Shown here: piece by piece, positions 41,703 through 48,663 of the stretch
Numbering within the stretch: the first letter of the stretch is position 1
Layout of the letters: each line of letters starts with the position of its first letter
Source of the DNA: Kitasatospora acidiphila
GTDB lineage: Bacteria > Actinomycetota > Actinomycetes > Streptomycetales > Streptomycetaceae
Assembly: GCF_006636205.1 (NCBI RefSeq)
Contig: NZ_VIGB01000003.1
Coordinates: 7,752,501-7,816,500, forward strand
Reading direction: 5' to 3'
DNA: 64,000 nt
Made by a program: the position numbers and the translations under genes
Notes under the pieces: model-generated
Seen by the model: only the letters and a program-made list of their open reading frames with translations
What the model was told of the DNA's origin: nothing
The model's database searches: none

Positions 41703-43073
41703 TTACGCGGAGAGGAATACCCGGGCGCGCTCATCGAGGTCTTGGGCCGTGCGGACGCCCCTGGACCGAACGGCAGCGAGGCTGTGCCGGATGGAAACCA
41801 CAGCCTTGCGGGTGCGTTCGGACCGGACGCCGCCCATGCTGTCGATGGACCGGTGCCAGGTCGAGCAGGCTTGCTCCAGATGCCCTTGTGAGTGCTGCAT
41901 GCAACCCTGGGCGACGAGGTCCAGCGCGAAGATCCTGGCGTAGGTCTCGGCCGGCCTTCCAACCGCAGCCCGGGCGTATTGCTCCTCAGCCCGCTTGCGT
42001 TCCCCAGCCTCTCGAAGACCTTGGCGGTGCGGGACTGGACGGTCGCCGCGACCGGCCCCCAGGACGTCGCCCAGAACGGCACCGGCTCGCCGATGGAGGC
42101 CGACATAAGGTCTTGCGCCCGTTGAAGTGCTTGGACGGCATCCCGGCGCCTGCCCGCACCGGCGAGGGCATGGGCGTGGGTGACCGCGAAGAGTGCTTGT
42201 GTCTCGGGGGCCGACCCTTCCGTCGCTCCGGCGGACTGCCTCAGCGGCCAGATCCAGGCAGTGCTCTGGGCGGCGGCGCTTCATGCCCTGCTGGGACATG
42301 GTCCGAAAGACGAAGGCGTCGTGGCCGGCGATGCCCGAAGCACGAGCCAGCGAGTAGGACTGGAGGTAGTAGCGCTGAGCGAGACCCTGCTCCCCAGCGT
42401 CGTAGGCTTTCCAGCCCGCCAAGTGCACGCCGACGGCCGCGGCGGACAGCATCTCCGCCCGAACCTGCTCGGTGCGGAATCGTCCGCGACACAGGCCGGC
42501 CACGTCGCTCATCAGGTATTGCACCAGGGCGCTTCGGCCATGTTGCCCGCCGTGCCGCTCGTCCATGATCATGAACATTCCGATCATGTCCCGGACGGCT
42601 TCCACTTCTGGCATTCCGGCGAATCCGCCACGCAGGGCGGTACTGGTGCGATGACCCATCTCCTCGACCACACCCAGCGGGAGGAGACATGCTGCGGCCG
42701 AATAGGCCGAGGTCACGATGAAGCGTCGACGATCCAAGTCAGCCCTCCAGATCTGTGCGAGGACTCCCACGGCGTCCGGCCCGACAGAGAGGCCGAGGTT
42801 CGCGTCATCCCCGTCTTCCGTCGAGGCTAGCCCGAGATCGGATGGCACGAGGACGCGGCCCAGGCGTTGTGACAGAGCCTCCGTCAGGTACCGGGTGGCG
42901 TTGACTCTCGGCTGGGCTCCTTTCACCCAGTGATCGACGGCAGACTTGTTGGTCCGCAGGGGGTCGTCGTACTCGGCTGCGATGCGCCTTACTTCGGAAG
43001 CGAGCTGGTCAAGGGTCCATCCGGCTTCGTCGAGCGCCTCGGCCAGCCGGTCATTTCTTCCCTGTCGAGCCAC
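41703..43073 (-). pseudogene. HTH-TPR transcriptional regulator with two compensating frameshifts
   Basis: About 456 residues if repaired. The N-terminus (GTG 43071-43073) has a helix-turn-helix region (LAEALDEAGWTLDQLASEV and SAVDHWVKGAQPR) like NsdA-type actinobacterial regulators, and the rest is TPR-like. The middle part is in another frame: ETQALFAVTHAHALAGAGRR, PVPFWATSWGPVAATVQSRT and AKVFERLG. Frame is lost at the five-base run 42206-42210 (one base too many) and regained at 42002-42005 (one too few), giving GRVGPETQALF and ERLGERKRAEEQY after correction. Both lie in homopolymers, so sequencing error is plausible. It is the likely regulator of the adjacent peptide locus. Confidence 0.75.
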
Positions 43074-43083
43074 GGGAACTCCC

Positions 43084-43098
43084 GTATACCCGATATAC
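43084..43098. promoter_or_regulatory. Palindrome upstream of the island regulator
   Basis: GTATACCCGATATAC is an inverted repeat of GTATA with a 5-bp centre, 11 bp upstream of the regulator's GTG start. Its AT content stands out locally. An autoregulatory operator is the likely reading. Confidence 0.5.
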
Positions 43099-43171
43099 CG
43101 GAGCGCGTAGTCACGCCAGTACCCAGCGTGCTGTGCAAGCGGTTTGACTGTACATCAGGCGGCTGAACCGC

Positions 43172-43447
43172 CTCGTGGTCGAGGTGCTGGATGGCTCTGG
43201 AGTCATGCCGAAGCAGCGGTCGGCGGGCCCGACTGAGACCTCGGGGCGCGGACTCACCCTGGTCGAAGCGCTCGCCATCAGGCACGGTGCGGGGCGCAAC
43301 CGGCGCGGAAAGCGAGTCTGGGCAGAACTGGAGCTGCCTCAGCAGCCCTTCACGCGCCGTCAGTTGATGACCCAGCCGCACCGTGCTGCCAAGGCTCTCG
43401 CACAGGGGCTCGGTGGCCCGCAGCCGGCCGAGTTCAGCGTCTCCTGA
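43172..43447 (+). pseudogene. C-terminal fragment of an anti-sigma-type ATP-binding protein
   Basis: The reading frame encodes LVVEVLDGSGVMPKQRS, then SGRGLTLVEALAIRHGAG and RRGKRVWAELEL, which are the G1 and G2 box region and last strand of HATPase_c proteins of the RsbW/SpoIIAB kind. The N-terminal half, including the N box, is missing, and an in-frame TGA stands at 43146-43148. It is therefore a 5'-truncated relic rather than a working kinase. Intact relatives are often paired with HTH regulators and short DUF397 proteins in streptomycetes. It lies between the regulator and the peptide gene. Confidence 0.7.
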
Positions 43448-43551
43448 CCGGGTCGGCACCCAGAGATTCCGTCAGGCGCGAAGGTGCGCCCGGTGGTAGC
43501 AAGACCGGCGTCGTCCCCGGCGTCGGGAGGAACTCACGAGAGGAGAACGCG

Positions 43552-43686
43552 ATGAGCGCGATCGTCGAGAACACCGAGGAACTGGAGACCACCGTCACCG
43601 AGGAGGAGGCGACCGCCATCAGTGACAACGTCGCGGCGTTCTTTGCTGATGGCAACGTCTCGATGATGGGCGGCTGGACCAACTAA
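43552..43686 (+). CDS. Putative RiPP precursor peptide
   Basis: A 44-residue peptide. ATG 43552 is preceded by AGAGGAGAACGCG, a strong ribosome site. Residues 1-28 are acidic and helix-forming (TEELETTVTEEEATAISDN), as expected of a leader, and the end is FFADGNVSMMGGWTN, a short Gly/Ser/Met/Trp/Asn segment without charge after Asp33 that would serve as core. There is no cysteine, so lanthionine or sactionine chemistry is unlikely. The next gene encodes an HExxH protein of the putative peptide-modifying type, with a hairpin in between. Assignment as a precursor rests on size, composition and this context; the mature product is unknown. Confidence 0.65.
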   Translation: MSAIVENTEELETTVTEEEATAISDNVAAFFADGNVSMMGGWTN

Positions 43687-43725
43687 CTCTGGCTACTGGC
43701 TAGTTGATCGGTTGACTCAACCCGT

Positions 43726-43755
43726 GTGCCCGGCCGCCGCCACGGGGCCGGGCAC
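43726..43755 (+). terminator. Hairpin between precursor gene and HExxH gene (attenuator)
   Basis: GTGCCCGGCC pairs perfectly with GGCCGGGCAC around a 10-nt loop, 39 bp after the precursor stop and 35 bp before the enzyme start. It would give more transcript for the peptide than for the enzyme. Confidence 0.7.
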
Positions 43756-43790
43756 ATGTGTCCCCCACCCTGCTCACACTGGAGGAGCTC

Positions 43791-44654
43791 ATGCGCTTCC
43801 TGAACATCCACCACGCCGAAGAGACCATCACCCGCCTCGTCACCGCCGTCACCGGCACCACGCCCAATCCCGCCGAGCTGTCGGCGGCATACCGCAGGGT
43901 GATCTCGCTGCGGCGTGCCATCGCTGCCACTGGCACGGGCATCACGGTGTCGTTCGAGGACAGCCCGTGGGGCGACTTCCTGATTGAGAACCGGATCTTC
44001 GAGAACATCTTCGAAGGTCTGGCCGACACCCCGGAAGGGACCCGCGACAAGTGGCAGCGTGACGTCTCCGTCGCGCTCCTTCACACCCGCGACATGGCCC
44101 CCGACCTCGGACGCCTGGTCGACCTGCTGGTCACTGATCTCGTGCTGTTCAGTTCCAAGAACAAGGGCGGTGGCTCCGGATCCCACGTTCCCGGCTTGGT
44201 GTCGATGAGCCCCGGCGATGAATGGAGGGCCCACGACTTCGCCGAATCGCTGGTCCACGAGACCATCCACTTGAACGTGTTCCTCGCCGACATGGTGTAC
44301 CGGCTCTACACCCTCCCGGCCGCCGCCCTGGAAGCCCCCGAGTGCCGCGTCGTCTCGGCCGTGAAGTTCGGCCAGCTGCGCCCGCTCGACAAGGCGTTCC
44401 ACTCGGCCGTCGTCGCCCCGCCGCTCATGTACATGCAGCAGCAGCGTGGCGAAACGGAGCTGGTCGACAAGTTCCGCGCCTCGCTCCTGGAGTGCACCGA
44501 CGGCCTGCTCGACAGGATCGAGTACTTCACGCCCTACGGCACGCTGCTGGTGCGTGAACTCCGCGCCTTCGCCGAGACCGTCGACTTCGAGCTGGTGGAA
44601 CGCTCGATCTCCAGCAAGGAGTTCGCGCACTACGCGATCCCGGCCGCCGCCTAG
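43791..44654 (+). CDS. HExxH-motif putative peptide-modifying enzyme
   Basis: About 287 residues from ATG 43791, which has GGAGGAG three bases upstream; GTG 43758 would add 11 residues. The central motif is FAESLVHETIHLNVFLADM, with HETIH at residues 156-160. A later RPLDKAFHSAVVAPPLMYM has a conserved-type His that could be a third metal ligand. The layout matches the HExxH putative peptide maturation family, some members of which are iron/2-oxoglutarate beta-hydroxylases of RiPP precursors. That activity is inference here. It follows a short peptide gene and converges on a pentapeptide-repeat gene, the two stop codons sharing the sequence CTAG. Confidence 0.78.
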   Translation: MRFLNIHHAEETITRLVTAVTGTTPNPAELSAAYRRVISLRRAIAATGTGITVSFEDSPWGDFLIENRIFENIFEGLADTPEGTRDKWQRDVSVALLHTRDMAPDLGRLVDLLVTDLVLFSSKNKGGGSGSHVPGLVSMSPGDEWRAHDFAESLVHETIHLNVFLADMVYRLYTLPAAALEAPECRVVSAVKFGQLRPLDKAFHSAVVAPPLMYMQQQRGETELVDKFRASLLECTDGLLDRIEYFTPYGTLLVRELRAFAETVDFELVERSISSKEFAHYAIPAAA

Positions 44655-45319
44655 GATTCGATCGCGATGCCGGCCTGCCGTGCAATGCTGAGGGCAAGTT
44701 CCATCGCCCCTGCGCCTTGTACGGCAGCGCCCTTGAGGCTGGCGGCACCACCCACGTCGATCATCGTGCAGCCCTCGAACCGGACCCGCTGCATGTCCGC
44801 ATTGGCGAACTGGGCTCCGGTCAGGTTGCAGTCTTCGAATCGAACGTCCCTCAGTTCGGCGAACTGGAAGTCCGCCTGCTGGAGATTGCAGCCCTTGAAC
44901 AGCACGTTCTTGAACTTGCCGTACCGGAACAGCGTGAAGTCCGTCCGGCAGCTGTCGAACATTACGTCCCGGAAGTGGCCGTTGGCCCAAGAAGAGCCAG
45001 TGATCCTGCTGGAGGTCAGCGATGACCTGAGCAGGGAAACGTCCTGAGTACGGACCTGCGCGAAGTCACAGGTGTCGAACACGATGTTGGAGAAGACGGA
45101 CTGGCGCATCACGGTGCCGGTGAGCCGCACGTTCTCGAAGCGGCACTGATCGACTTCCAGCGCCTCGGCTTCTCGGCCGGTGAGATCCGTGCCGCTGTAC
45201 GTCACCCCCTTGATCGTCGCGTCATCTTCCAGGTCGTCGGTTGGCATCCGGGCCGGACGCGTTCCCGCCGGTTTCTTGGGGGCGGCCGGGGTCATGACGC
45301 GGGTAGCAGTGGGGGCCAT
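44651..45319 (-). CDS. Pentapeptide-repeat protein
   Basis: A 222-residue protein. After a basic, Pro/Ala-rich start (about 30 residues), residues 45-205 consist of five-residue repeats with the central Leu/Phe pattern, for example CRFENVRLTGTVMRQSVFSN and CNLQQADFQFAELRDVRFED. These fold as a right-handed quadrilateral beta helix. Some members (Qnr, MfpA, McbG, AlbG) mimic DNA and protect gyrase from inhibitors. In this island a self-protection role against the peptide product is possible but unproven. Its stop overlaps that of the HExxH gene. No membrane segment is present. Confidence 0.85.
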   Translation of the reverse strand: MAPTATRVMTPAAPKKPAGTRPARMPTDDLEDDATIKGVTYSGTDLTGREAEALEVDQCRFENVRLTGTVMRQSVFSNIVFDTCDFAQVRTQDVSLLRSSLTSSRITGSSWANGHFRDVMFDSCRTDFTLFRYGKFKNVLFKGCNLQQADFQFAELRDVRFEDCNLTGAQFANADMQRVRFEGCTMIDVGGAASLKGAAVQGAGAMELALSIARQAGIAIES

Positions 45320-45427
45320 GGTGGGCGCTCCTCATGGTCTGCCGGACGATCGGCGGATGCGGCAGCCTAGCAGTGGGAGCACCCACCGTGTTGCCTCCGC
45401 TACGGTCCTTGGCCAGTGTTCTGGTTA

Positions 45428-45474
45428 CGGGTGGGTGCATGCTGGGGGCATGCCCGAGGGTGACACCGTGTTCC
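45428..45474. repeat. Right boundary repeat (start of intact glycosylase gene)
   Basis: The matching copy of 41648-41694, offset by 3780 bp. It covers the ribosome site, ATG 45450 and first eight codons of the intact gene. Confidence 0.9.
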
Positions 45475-46247
45475 GGACCGCCGCGCAGTTGCACCAGGCC
45501 CTGGCCGGGCGGGTGCTGACCAGCGCCGACCTGCGGGTGCCCGCGCATGCCACCGCACGGCTGACTGGCCGTCAGGTGCTGGAGGTGCGCCCGCGCGGGA
45601 AGCATCTGCTGACCCGGCTGGAGGGCGGGCTGACCCTGCACAGCCATCTGCGGATGGACGGCCGATGGCAGGTCTATCGCACGGGGGAGCGGTGGACCGG
45701 CGGGCCCGGCCACCAGATCCGGGCCGTGCTGGGCAATGCCGAGTGGACGGCGGTCGGCTACCGGCTGCCGGTGGTGGAGCTGCTGCCGACCACCGCGGAG
45801 GCCGAGGCGGTCGGCCATCTCGGTCCCGACCTCCTGGGCCCGGACTGGTCGGTCGAGGAGGCGCTGCGCCGGTTGGCCGCCGCGCCGGAACGGCCGACCG
45901 GGGAGGCGCTGCTCGACCAGCGCAACCTGGCGGGGATCGGCAATGTGTACGCCAATGAGCTGTGCTTCCTGGCGGGCGTCACACCCTGGACGCCGTTCGG
46001 TGAGTTGCCCGCGCCGGTCAGGGTGCTAGCCAAGGCGCAGCGGTTGCTGCATGCCAACCGGATGCGCCCGGGGCATCCGACCACCGGTGAGCTGCGGCCG
46101 GATCGCAGCCACTGGGTCTACGGGCGGGCCGGGCAGCCCTGCCGGCGCTGCGGTGCGGCGATCCGCACCGCCGGCCAGGGCGTGGCGCCGCAGCAGCGGG
46201 TGGCGTTCTGGTGTCCCCGCTGTCAGCGCGGGCCGGGGCCCGAGTAG
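45450..46247 (+). CDS. Fpg/Nei-family DNA glycosylase (Nei2-like)
   Basis: A 265-residue base-excision-repair enzyme. The processed N-terminus is PEGDTVFRTAAQL, with catalytic Pro2 and Glu3, and LHSHLRMDGRWQVY supplies further active-site parts. The H2TH region is ALLDQRNLAGIGNVYANELC, and the C-terminal zinc finger has CRRCG and CPRCQ with a terminal RV-Q segment (GVAPQQRVAFWC). It removes oxidised bases and cleaves abasic DNA. The PEGDTVF start is typical of mycobacterial/streptomycete Nei2. Its first codons form the island's right boundary, so its promoter may now come from the island. Confidence 0.93.
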   Translation: MPEGDTVFRTAAQLHQALAGRVLTSADLRVPAHATARLTGRQVLEVRPRGKHLLTRLEGGLTLHSHLRMDGRWQVYRTGERWTGGPGHQIRAVLGNAEWTAVGYRLPVVELLPTTAEAEAVGHLGPDLLGPDWSVEEALRRLAAAPERPTGEALLDQRNLAGIGNVYANELCFLAGVTPWTPFGELPAPVRVLAKAQRLLHANRMRPGHPTTGELRPDRSHWVYGRAGQPCRRCGAAIRTAGQGVAPQQRVAFWCPRCQRGPGPE

Positions 46248-46260
46248 CCCAAGGGGTCTC

Positions 46261-46761
46261 TCAGGTGGGGGAGCCGGCCGCGGCGCCGGTGGCCAGCTCG
46301 GTGCCCCAGCGGTCGATCGCGGCCTGCAGGTCCAGCGCCCGCATGCCGCCCTCCTCGTCCCCGCTGGGCCAGTCCTCGCGCGGCACCCGCCACATCACCT
46401 CGAACTCGTTGCCGTCCGGGTCCTTGGCGTAGAAGGACTTGGAGACGATGTGGTCGGTGGCACCGACCAGGGCGCCGCGTTCGGCGAGCTCACGACCGAT
46501 CTCGGCCAGCTCGCCCAGCGTGCCGACCTCCCAGGCGAGGTGGTACAGGCCGACCCGGCCGGACTGCGGCCCGGGGGCGCCGGCGCCGATCGCGAACAGG
46601 CCGAGGTCGTGGTCGTTGAGGGTCTCCTCGGCGCTCAGGAAGGCGGCCCGTCCGGGGATCTCCACATCGACCTTGAAGCCGAGCACCTCGGTGTAGAAGG
46701 CGACAGAGGTCGCGACGTCGCGGATGTAGAGGACCGCGTGATTGAGGCGGCGAACGGGCAT
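46261..46761 (-). CDS. VOC-family dioxygenase-like protein, MarR-box controlled
   Basis: A 166-residue protein with two VOC modules: LNHAVLYIRDVATSVAFYTE, then VGLYHLAWEVGTLGELAEIG and SFYAKDPDGNEFEVMWRVP. His8, His in YHLAW and Glu in EFEVMW fall where catechol 2,3-dioxygenases hold their iron ligands, so metal binding is likely. The first 65 bp before the start lead to two palindromes of the type found before the MarR gene at 48664, implying MarR-controlled expression, perhaps for detoxifying a phenolic or quinone compound. Length suits a single-subunit VOC enzyme. The inducer is unknown. Confidence 0.88.
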   Translation of the reverse strand: MPVRRLNHAVLYIRDVATSVAFYTEVLGFKVDVEIPGRAAFLSAEETLNDHDLGLFAIGAGAPGPQSGRVGLYHLAWEVGTLGELAEIGRELAERGALVGATDHIVSKSFYAKDPDGNEFEVMWRVPREDWPSGDEEGGMRALDLQAAIDRWGTELATGAAAGSPT

Positions 46762-46807
46762 GTCGGTCTCCTTGCCGGGATGGGCTCGGGCGGTCTGTCC
46801 TGATCTA

Positions 46808-46821
46808 GTTCAAATTTGAAC
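46808..46821. promoter_or_regulatory. MarR-type palindrome, perfect
   Basis: GTTCAAATTTGAAC is a perfect 14-bp palindrome 47 bp upstream of the VOC gene at 46761. The same core occurs before the MarR gene. Confidence 0.75.
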
Positions 46822-46846
46822 CTCGACGCCTCGACCATACCTTGTC

Positions 46847-46860
46847 GTTCGAATTTGAAC
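46847..46860. promoter_or_regulatory. MarR-type palindrome, one mismatch
   Basis: GTTCGAATTTGAAC differs from the perfect box by one base; its centre is 39 bp from the other copy. Two sites suggest cooperative repression of the VOC promoter. Confidence 0.7.
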
Positions 46861-46899
46861 AACCAGGGCGTCGTCGGCCCTGGTGCAAGGGTCGCGCGC

Positions 46900-47448
46900 T
46901 CAGCGGACGCCGGCCAGCAGCACGACGGCGGAGCCGAAGAACAGCACGACCACGCTGAGCCAGAACACGGTGAACCCCTTGTCCACCAGCTTGGCGCGGC
47001 GCGGGTGGGTGACCCGGGCGAAGTCGGGCCCCAGCCGGCAGCGCGCCGCCGTCAGCAGGGACAGCAGGCCCGCGCCGAGGACGACCAGGGTGACGCAGAA
47101 GCCCATCAGGAACCCGGCCGCCCCGGAGACGTCCGGCTGGCGGCAGTCGCGTGCCGTGCAGCGCACCTGCACGGCCTGGTCGGGCGAGTAGGAGCGGGGC
47201 ATTTCGTCGAGCCGGGCCGACCAGTCACCCCGCTGTGCGTGGACCGTCCCCCAGCAGCTCGTGGTGAAGGTCTTGCCGTCCTTGGAGGTGACGCACTGCT
47301 GGACGCTGGCCTGGTCGCCGACCAGGCCAGCGTCCAGCACCGCCTGGTCGACGCAGAACGCGGTGCCGATGCCGCCGAGACCGGTGGCGGCGATGCCGAC
47401 GGCCGTGTACCTCAGGCCGGCCGCCGTGCCGCTGTCCCCCGAAATCAT
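46900..47448 (-). CDS. Membrane protein with extracytoplasmic Cys-containing loop, unknown function
   Basis: A 182-residue product from ATG 47446-47448. Three membrane segments are visible: YTAVGIAATGLGGIGTAF near the N-terminus, GAAGFLMGFCVTLVVLGAGL, and GFTVFWLSVVVLFFGSAVVL at the end. The loop between the first and second holds four to five cysteines (VQQC, TTSC, VRC, ARDC), suggesting disulfides outside the cell. A longer upstream frame is possible but its start is not protein-like. No family is recognised. The gene lies between the VOC gene and a SCO5389-family gene on the same strand. Confidence 0.65.
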   Translation of the reverse strand: MISGDSGTAAGLRYTAVGIAATGLGGIGTAFCVDQAVLDAGLVGDQASVQQCVTSKDGKTFTTSCWGTVHAQRGDWSARLDEMPRSYSPDQAVQVRCTARDCRQPDVSGAAGFLMGFCVTLVVLGAGLLSLLTAARCRLGPDFARVTHPRRAKLVDKGFTVFWLSVVVLFFGSAVVLLAGVR

Positions 47449-47553
47449 TGCCGTACCCCGCTCACCTGCGCCGATGGACCAACGGAGGGTAGCGCGGCTC
47501 GGCTGCGCGCACGGGTGTGGGGTGGCACCGGGGGGTGCCACCCCACTGTTGTC

Positions 47554-47943
47554 TCAGCAGCTGCGCAGCTCCGGGCTCTGGTTGAGGATCTGGTTCCGCT
47601 GCGAGGTGAACCTGCGGTAGGCGTCGCCCTGCTCGGTGCCGGGGCGGAAGGCGGCGACCCGGTGGCAGTTGACGAAGGCGAGCTTGACTCCGAAGTGCTG
47701 CTCCAGGCTGCCGCGGATGGCGTTGCTGGCGAGGGCGCGCAGCAGCTGGGCCCGCTCGTCGTCAGTCGGGGTGGTGTTGTCGTTGACGAACTCCTCGGCG
47801 GTATCGCCGAGTTCGCTGCTCAGGCCGGCGACCACCTGGTAGGCGTACGGGAGCGAGGTGCGGACGGTGTCGATGAACTCGGCCTGGTCGACCTCGCCGG
47901 CCTCGGCCTGGGCGAGCAGGGCGGGGGAGACGTTGAGTGACAT
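47554..47943 (-). CDS. SCO5389-family protein
   Basis: A 129-residue conserved streptomycete protein without known function. The typical start MSLNVSPALLAQAEAGEVDQ, the middle FIDTVRTSLPYAYQVVAGL and the end GVKLAFVNCHRVAAF and NQSPELRSC are all present. There is no signal peptide; two to three cysteines occur near the C-terminus. ATG 47941-47943 is clear. About 28 bp upstream is an AT-rich TGAAAACCATTAGCA, similar to zinc-uptake-regulator boxes. It may therefore be metal-responsive, an inference from one site only. Confidence 0.85.
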   Translation of the reverse strand: MSLNVSPALLAQAEAGEVDQAEFIDTVRTSLPYAYQVVAGLSSELGDTAEEFVNDNTTPTDDERAQLLRALASNAIRGSLEQHFGVKLAFVNCHRVAAFRPGTEQGDAYRRFTSQRNQILNQSPELRSC

Positions 47944-47970
47944 GGCGGTCCGGCCTTTCGGTATCGAAGA

Positions 47971-47985
47971 TGAAAACCATTAGCA
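47971..47985. promoter_or_regulatory. Zur-like box candidate
   Basis: TGAAAACCATTAGCA matches 11 of 15 positions of a TGAAAATGATTTTCA-like Zur palindrome and is the most AT-rich patch in the promoter of the SCO5389-family gene. Confidence 0.4.
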
Positions 47986-48137
47986 CTAAGACTCTTGCCG
48001 TCACCTGACGCCATGTCAAGTCGCCCGACCTCGGGCCTGTCGAGGTAGTGCGGTCCTGGGCCGAGCGGGTCGCCGGGACGTCGGGCTTCGCGGACGTCCG
48101 CCACGCCGTGGGGCTGACCGGCACCTGCACCGACAAC

Positions 48138-48175
48138 GCCGCCGCCGGCCCGGGCTGACCCGGGCCGGCGGCGGC
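48138..48175 (-). terminator. Very strong hairpin terminator
   Basis: A perfect 17-bp stem beginning GCCGCCGCCGG with a CTGA tetraloop lies 16 bp downstream of the His-rich gene. Confidence 0.85.
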
Positions 48176-48191
48176 GCAGTGGGGCCTCGGG

Positions 48192-48494
48192 TCAGTGGTC
48201 GTCCCAGTGCCCCGCGTGGGCGGCGTGGCGGTGCCCGTCGTGCACGTAGTCGACATGGTCGCCGTGCGGGACGGCGGTGTGGCCGCAGCCCTCGCCGTGG
48301 CGGTGGGTGTGCTCGGAGTGCTCGACGTGGGCCGGGGTCTCGCACTCGTCGACATGGCCGTCGTGGACGCGGTGCAGGTGGCCGTCGTGTACGTAGTCGA
48401 CGTGGCCGCCGTGCGGGACGGCGGTGTGGCCGCAGCCCTCGCCATGCTGGTGGTCGTGTGCGCTGTGAGTCTGGTGGTCGACCGGGGTAGCCAT
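48192..48494 (-). CDS. Histidine-rich metal-binding protein, internally duplicated
   Basis: A 100-residue protein with about 28 His and many Asp. Two near-identical halves are visible, each carrying HGEGCGHTAVPHG and HVDYVHDGH. ATG 48492-48494 has GGAGAGGACGG upstream. There is no signal peptide, so metal (zinc, nickel or cobalt) would be bound in the cytoplasm as a store or chaperone. It stands before a SCO5389-family gene that has a Zur-like site, and about 4.5 kb from a nickel hydrogenase operon, but no direct link is shown. The DNA is repeated along with the protein. Confidence 0.75.
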   Translation of the reverse strand: MATPVDHQTHSAHDHQHGEGCGHTAVPHGGHVDYVHDGHLHRVHDGHVDECETPAHVEHSEHTHRHGEGCGHTAVPHGDHVDYVHDGHRHAAHAGHWDDH

Positions 48495-48630
48495 GGTGTC
48501 CGTCCTCTCCTGTGGTGGTTCCAAACCTAGTCATTCCGGACGAAAACGGTCGGCGAATCGCCGGTGGCCGTCCCGCCTGGAGCTGCAGCACGACCGGCCC
48601 GGCCGGGTCTGGCGACGTACCACAATTCGC

Positions 48631-48642
48631 TTCAAATTTGAA
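48631..48642. promoter_or_regulatory. MarR autoregulatory box
   Basis: TTCAAATTTGAA, a perfect 12-bp palindrome, ends 21 bp before the MarR start and should overlap its promoter. Confidence 0.75.
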
Positions 48643-48663
48643 CGGCCGACTACAGTGGCACCC

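Larger units (their letters stand above)
41648..45474. mobile_element. 3.78-kb island inserted in the 5' end of a DNA glycosylase gene
   Basis: The first codons of the Fpg/Nei-type gene occur twice, 3780 bp apart: a truncated copy at the left edge and the complete gene at the right. Between them are a HTH-TPR regulator, an ATPase fragment, a short peptide gene, an HExxH enzyme and a pentapeptide-repeat gene, all unrelated to DNA repair. This is the pattern left by integration of a circular element that carries a copy of the target's 5' end and so restores the gene. No integrase, excisionase or transposase is present, so the element is either a remnant or mobilised in trans. Confidence 0.7.

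Noticed and set aside
41670..41891. The frame starting MPEGDTVF at the island's left end as a real gene
   Set aside because: Only the first eight codons match the glycosylase; the rest is antisense to the regulator and has no recognisable sequence.
48048..48158. Possible short plus-strand coding remnant ending at a TGA
   Set aside because: The 36-codon frame has no clear family signature and its end lies within the terminator stem; insufficient support.
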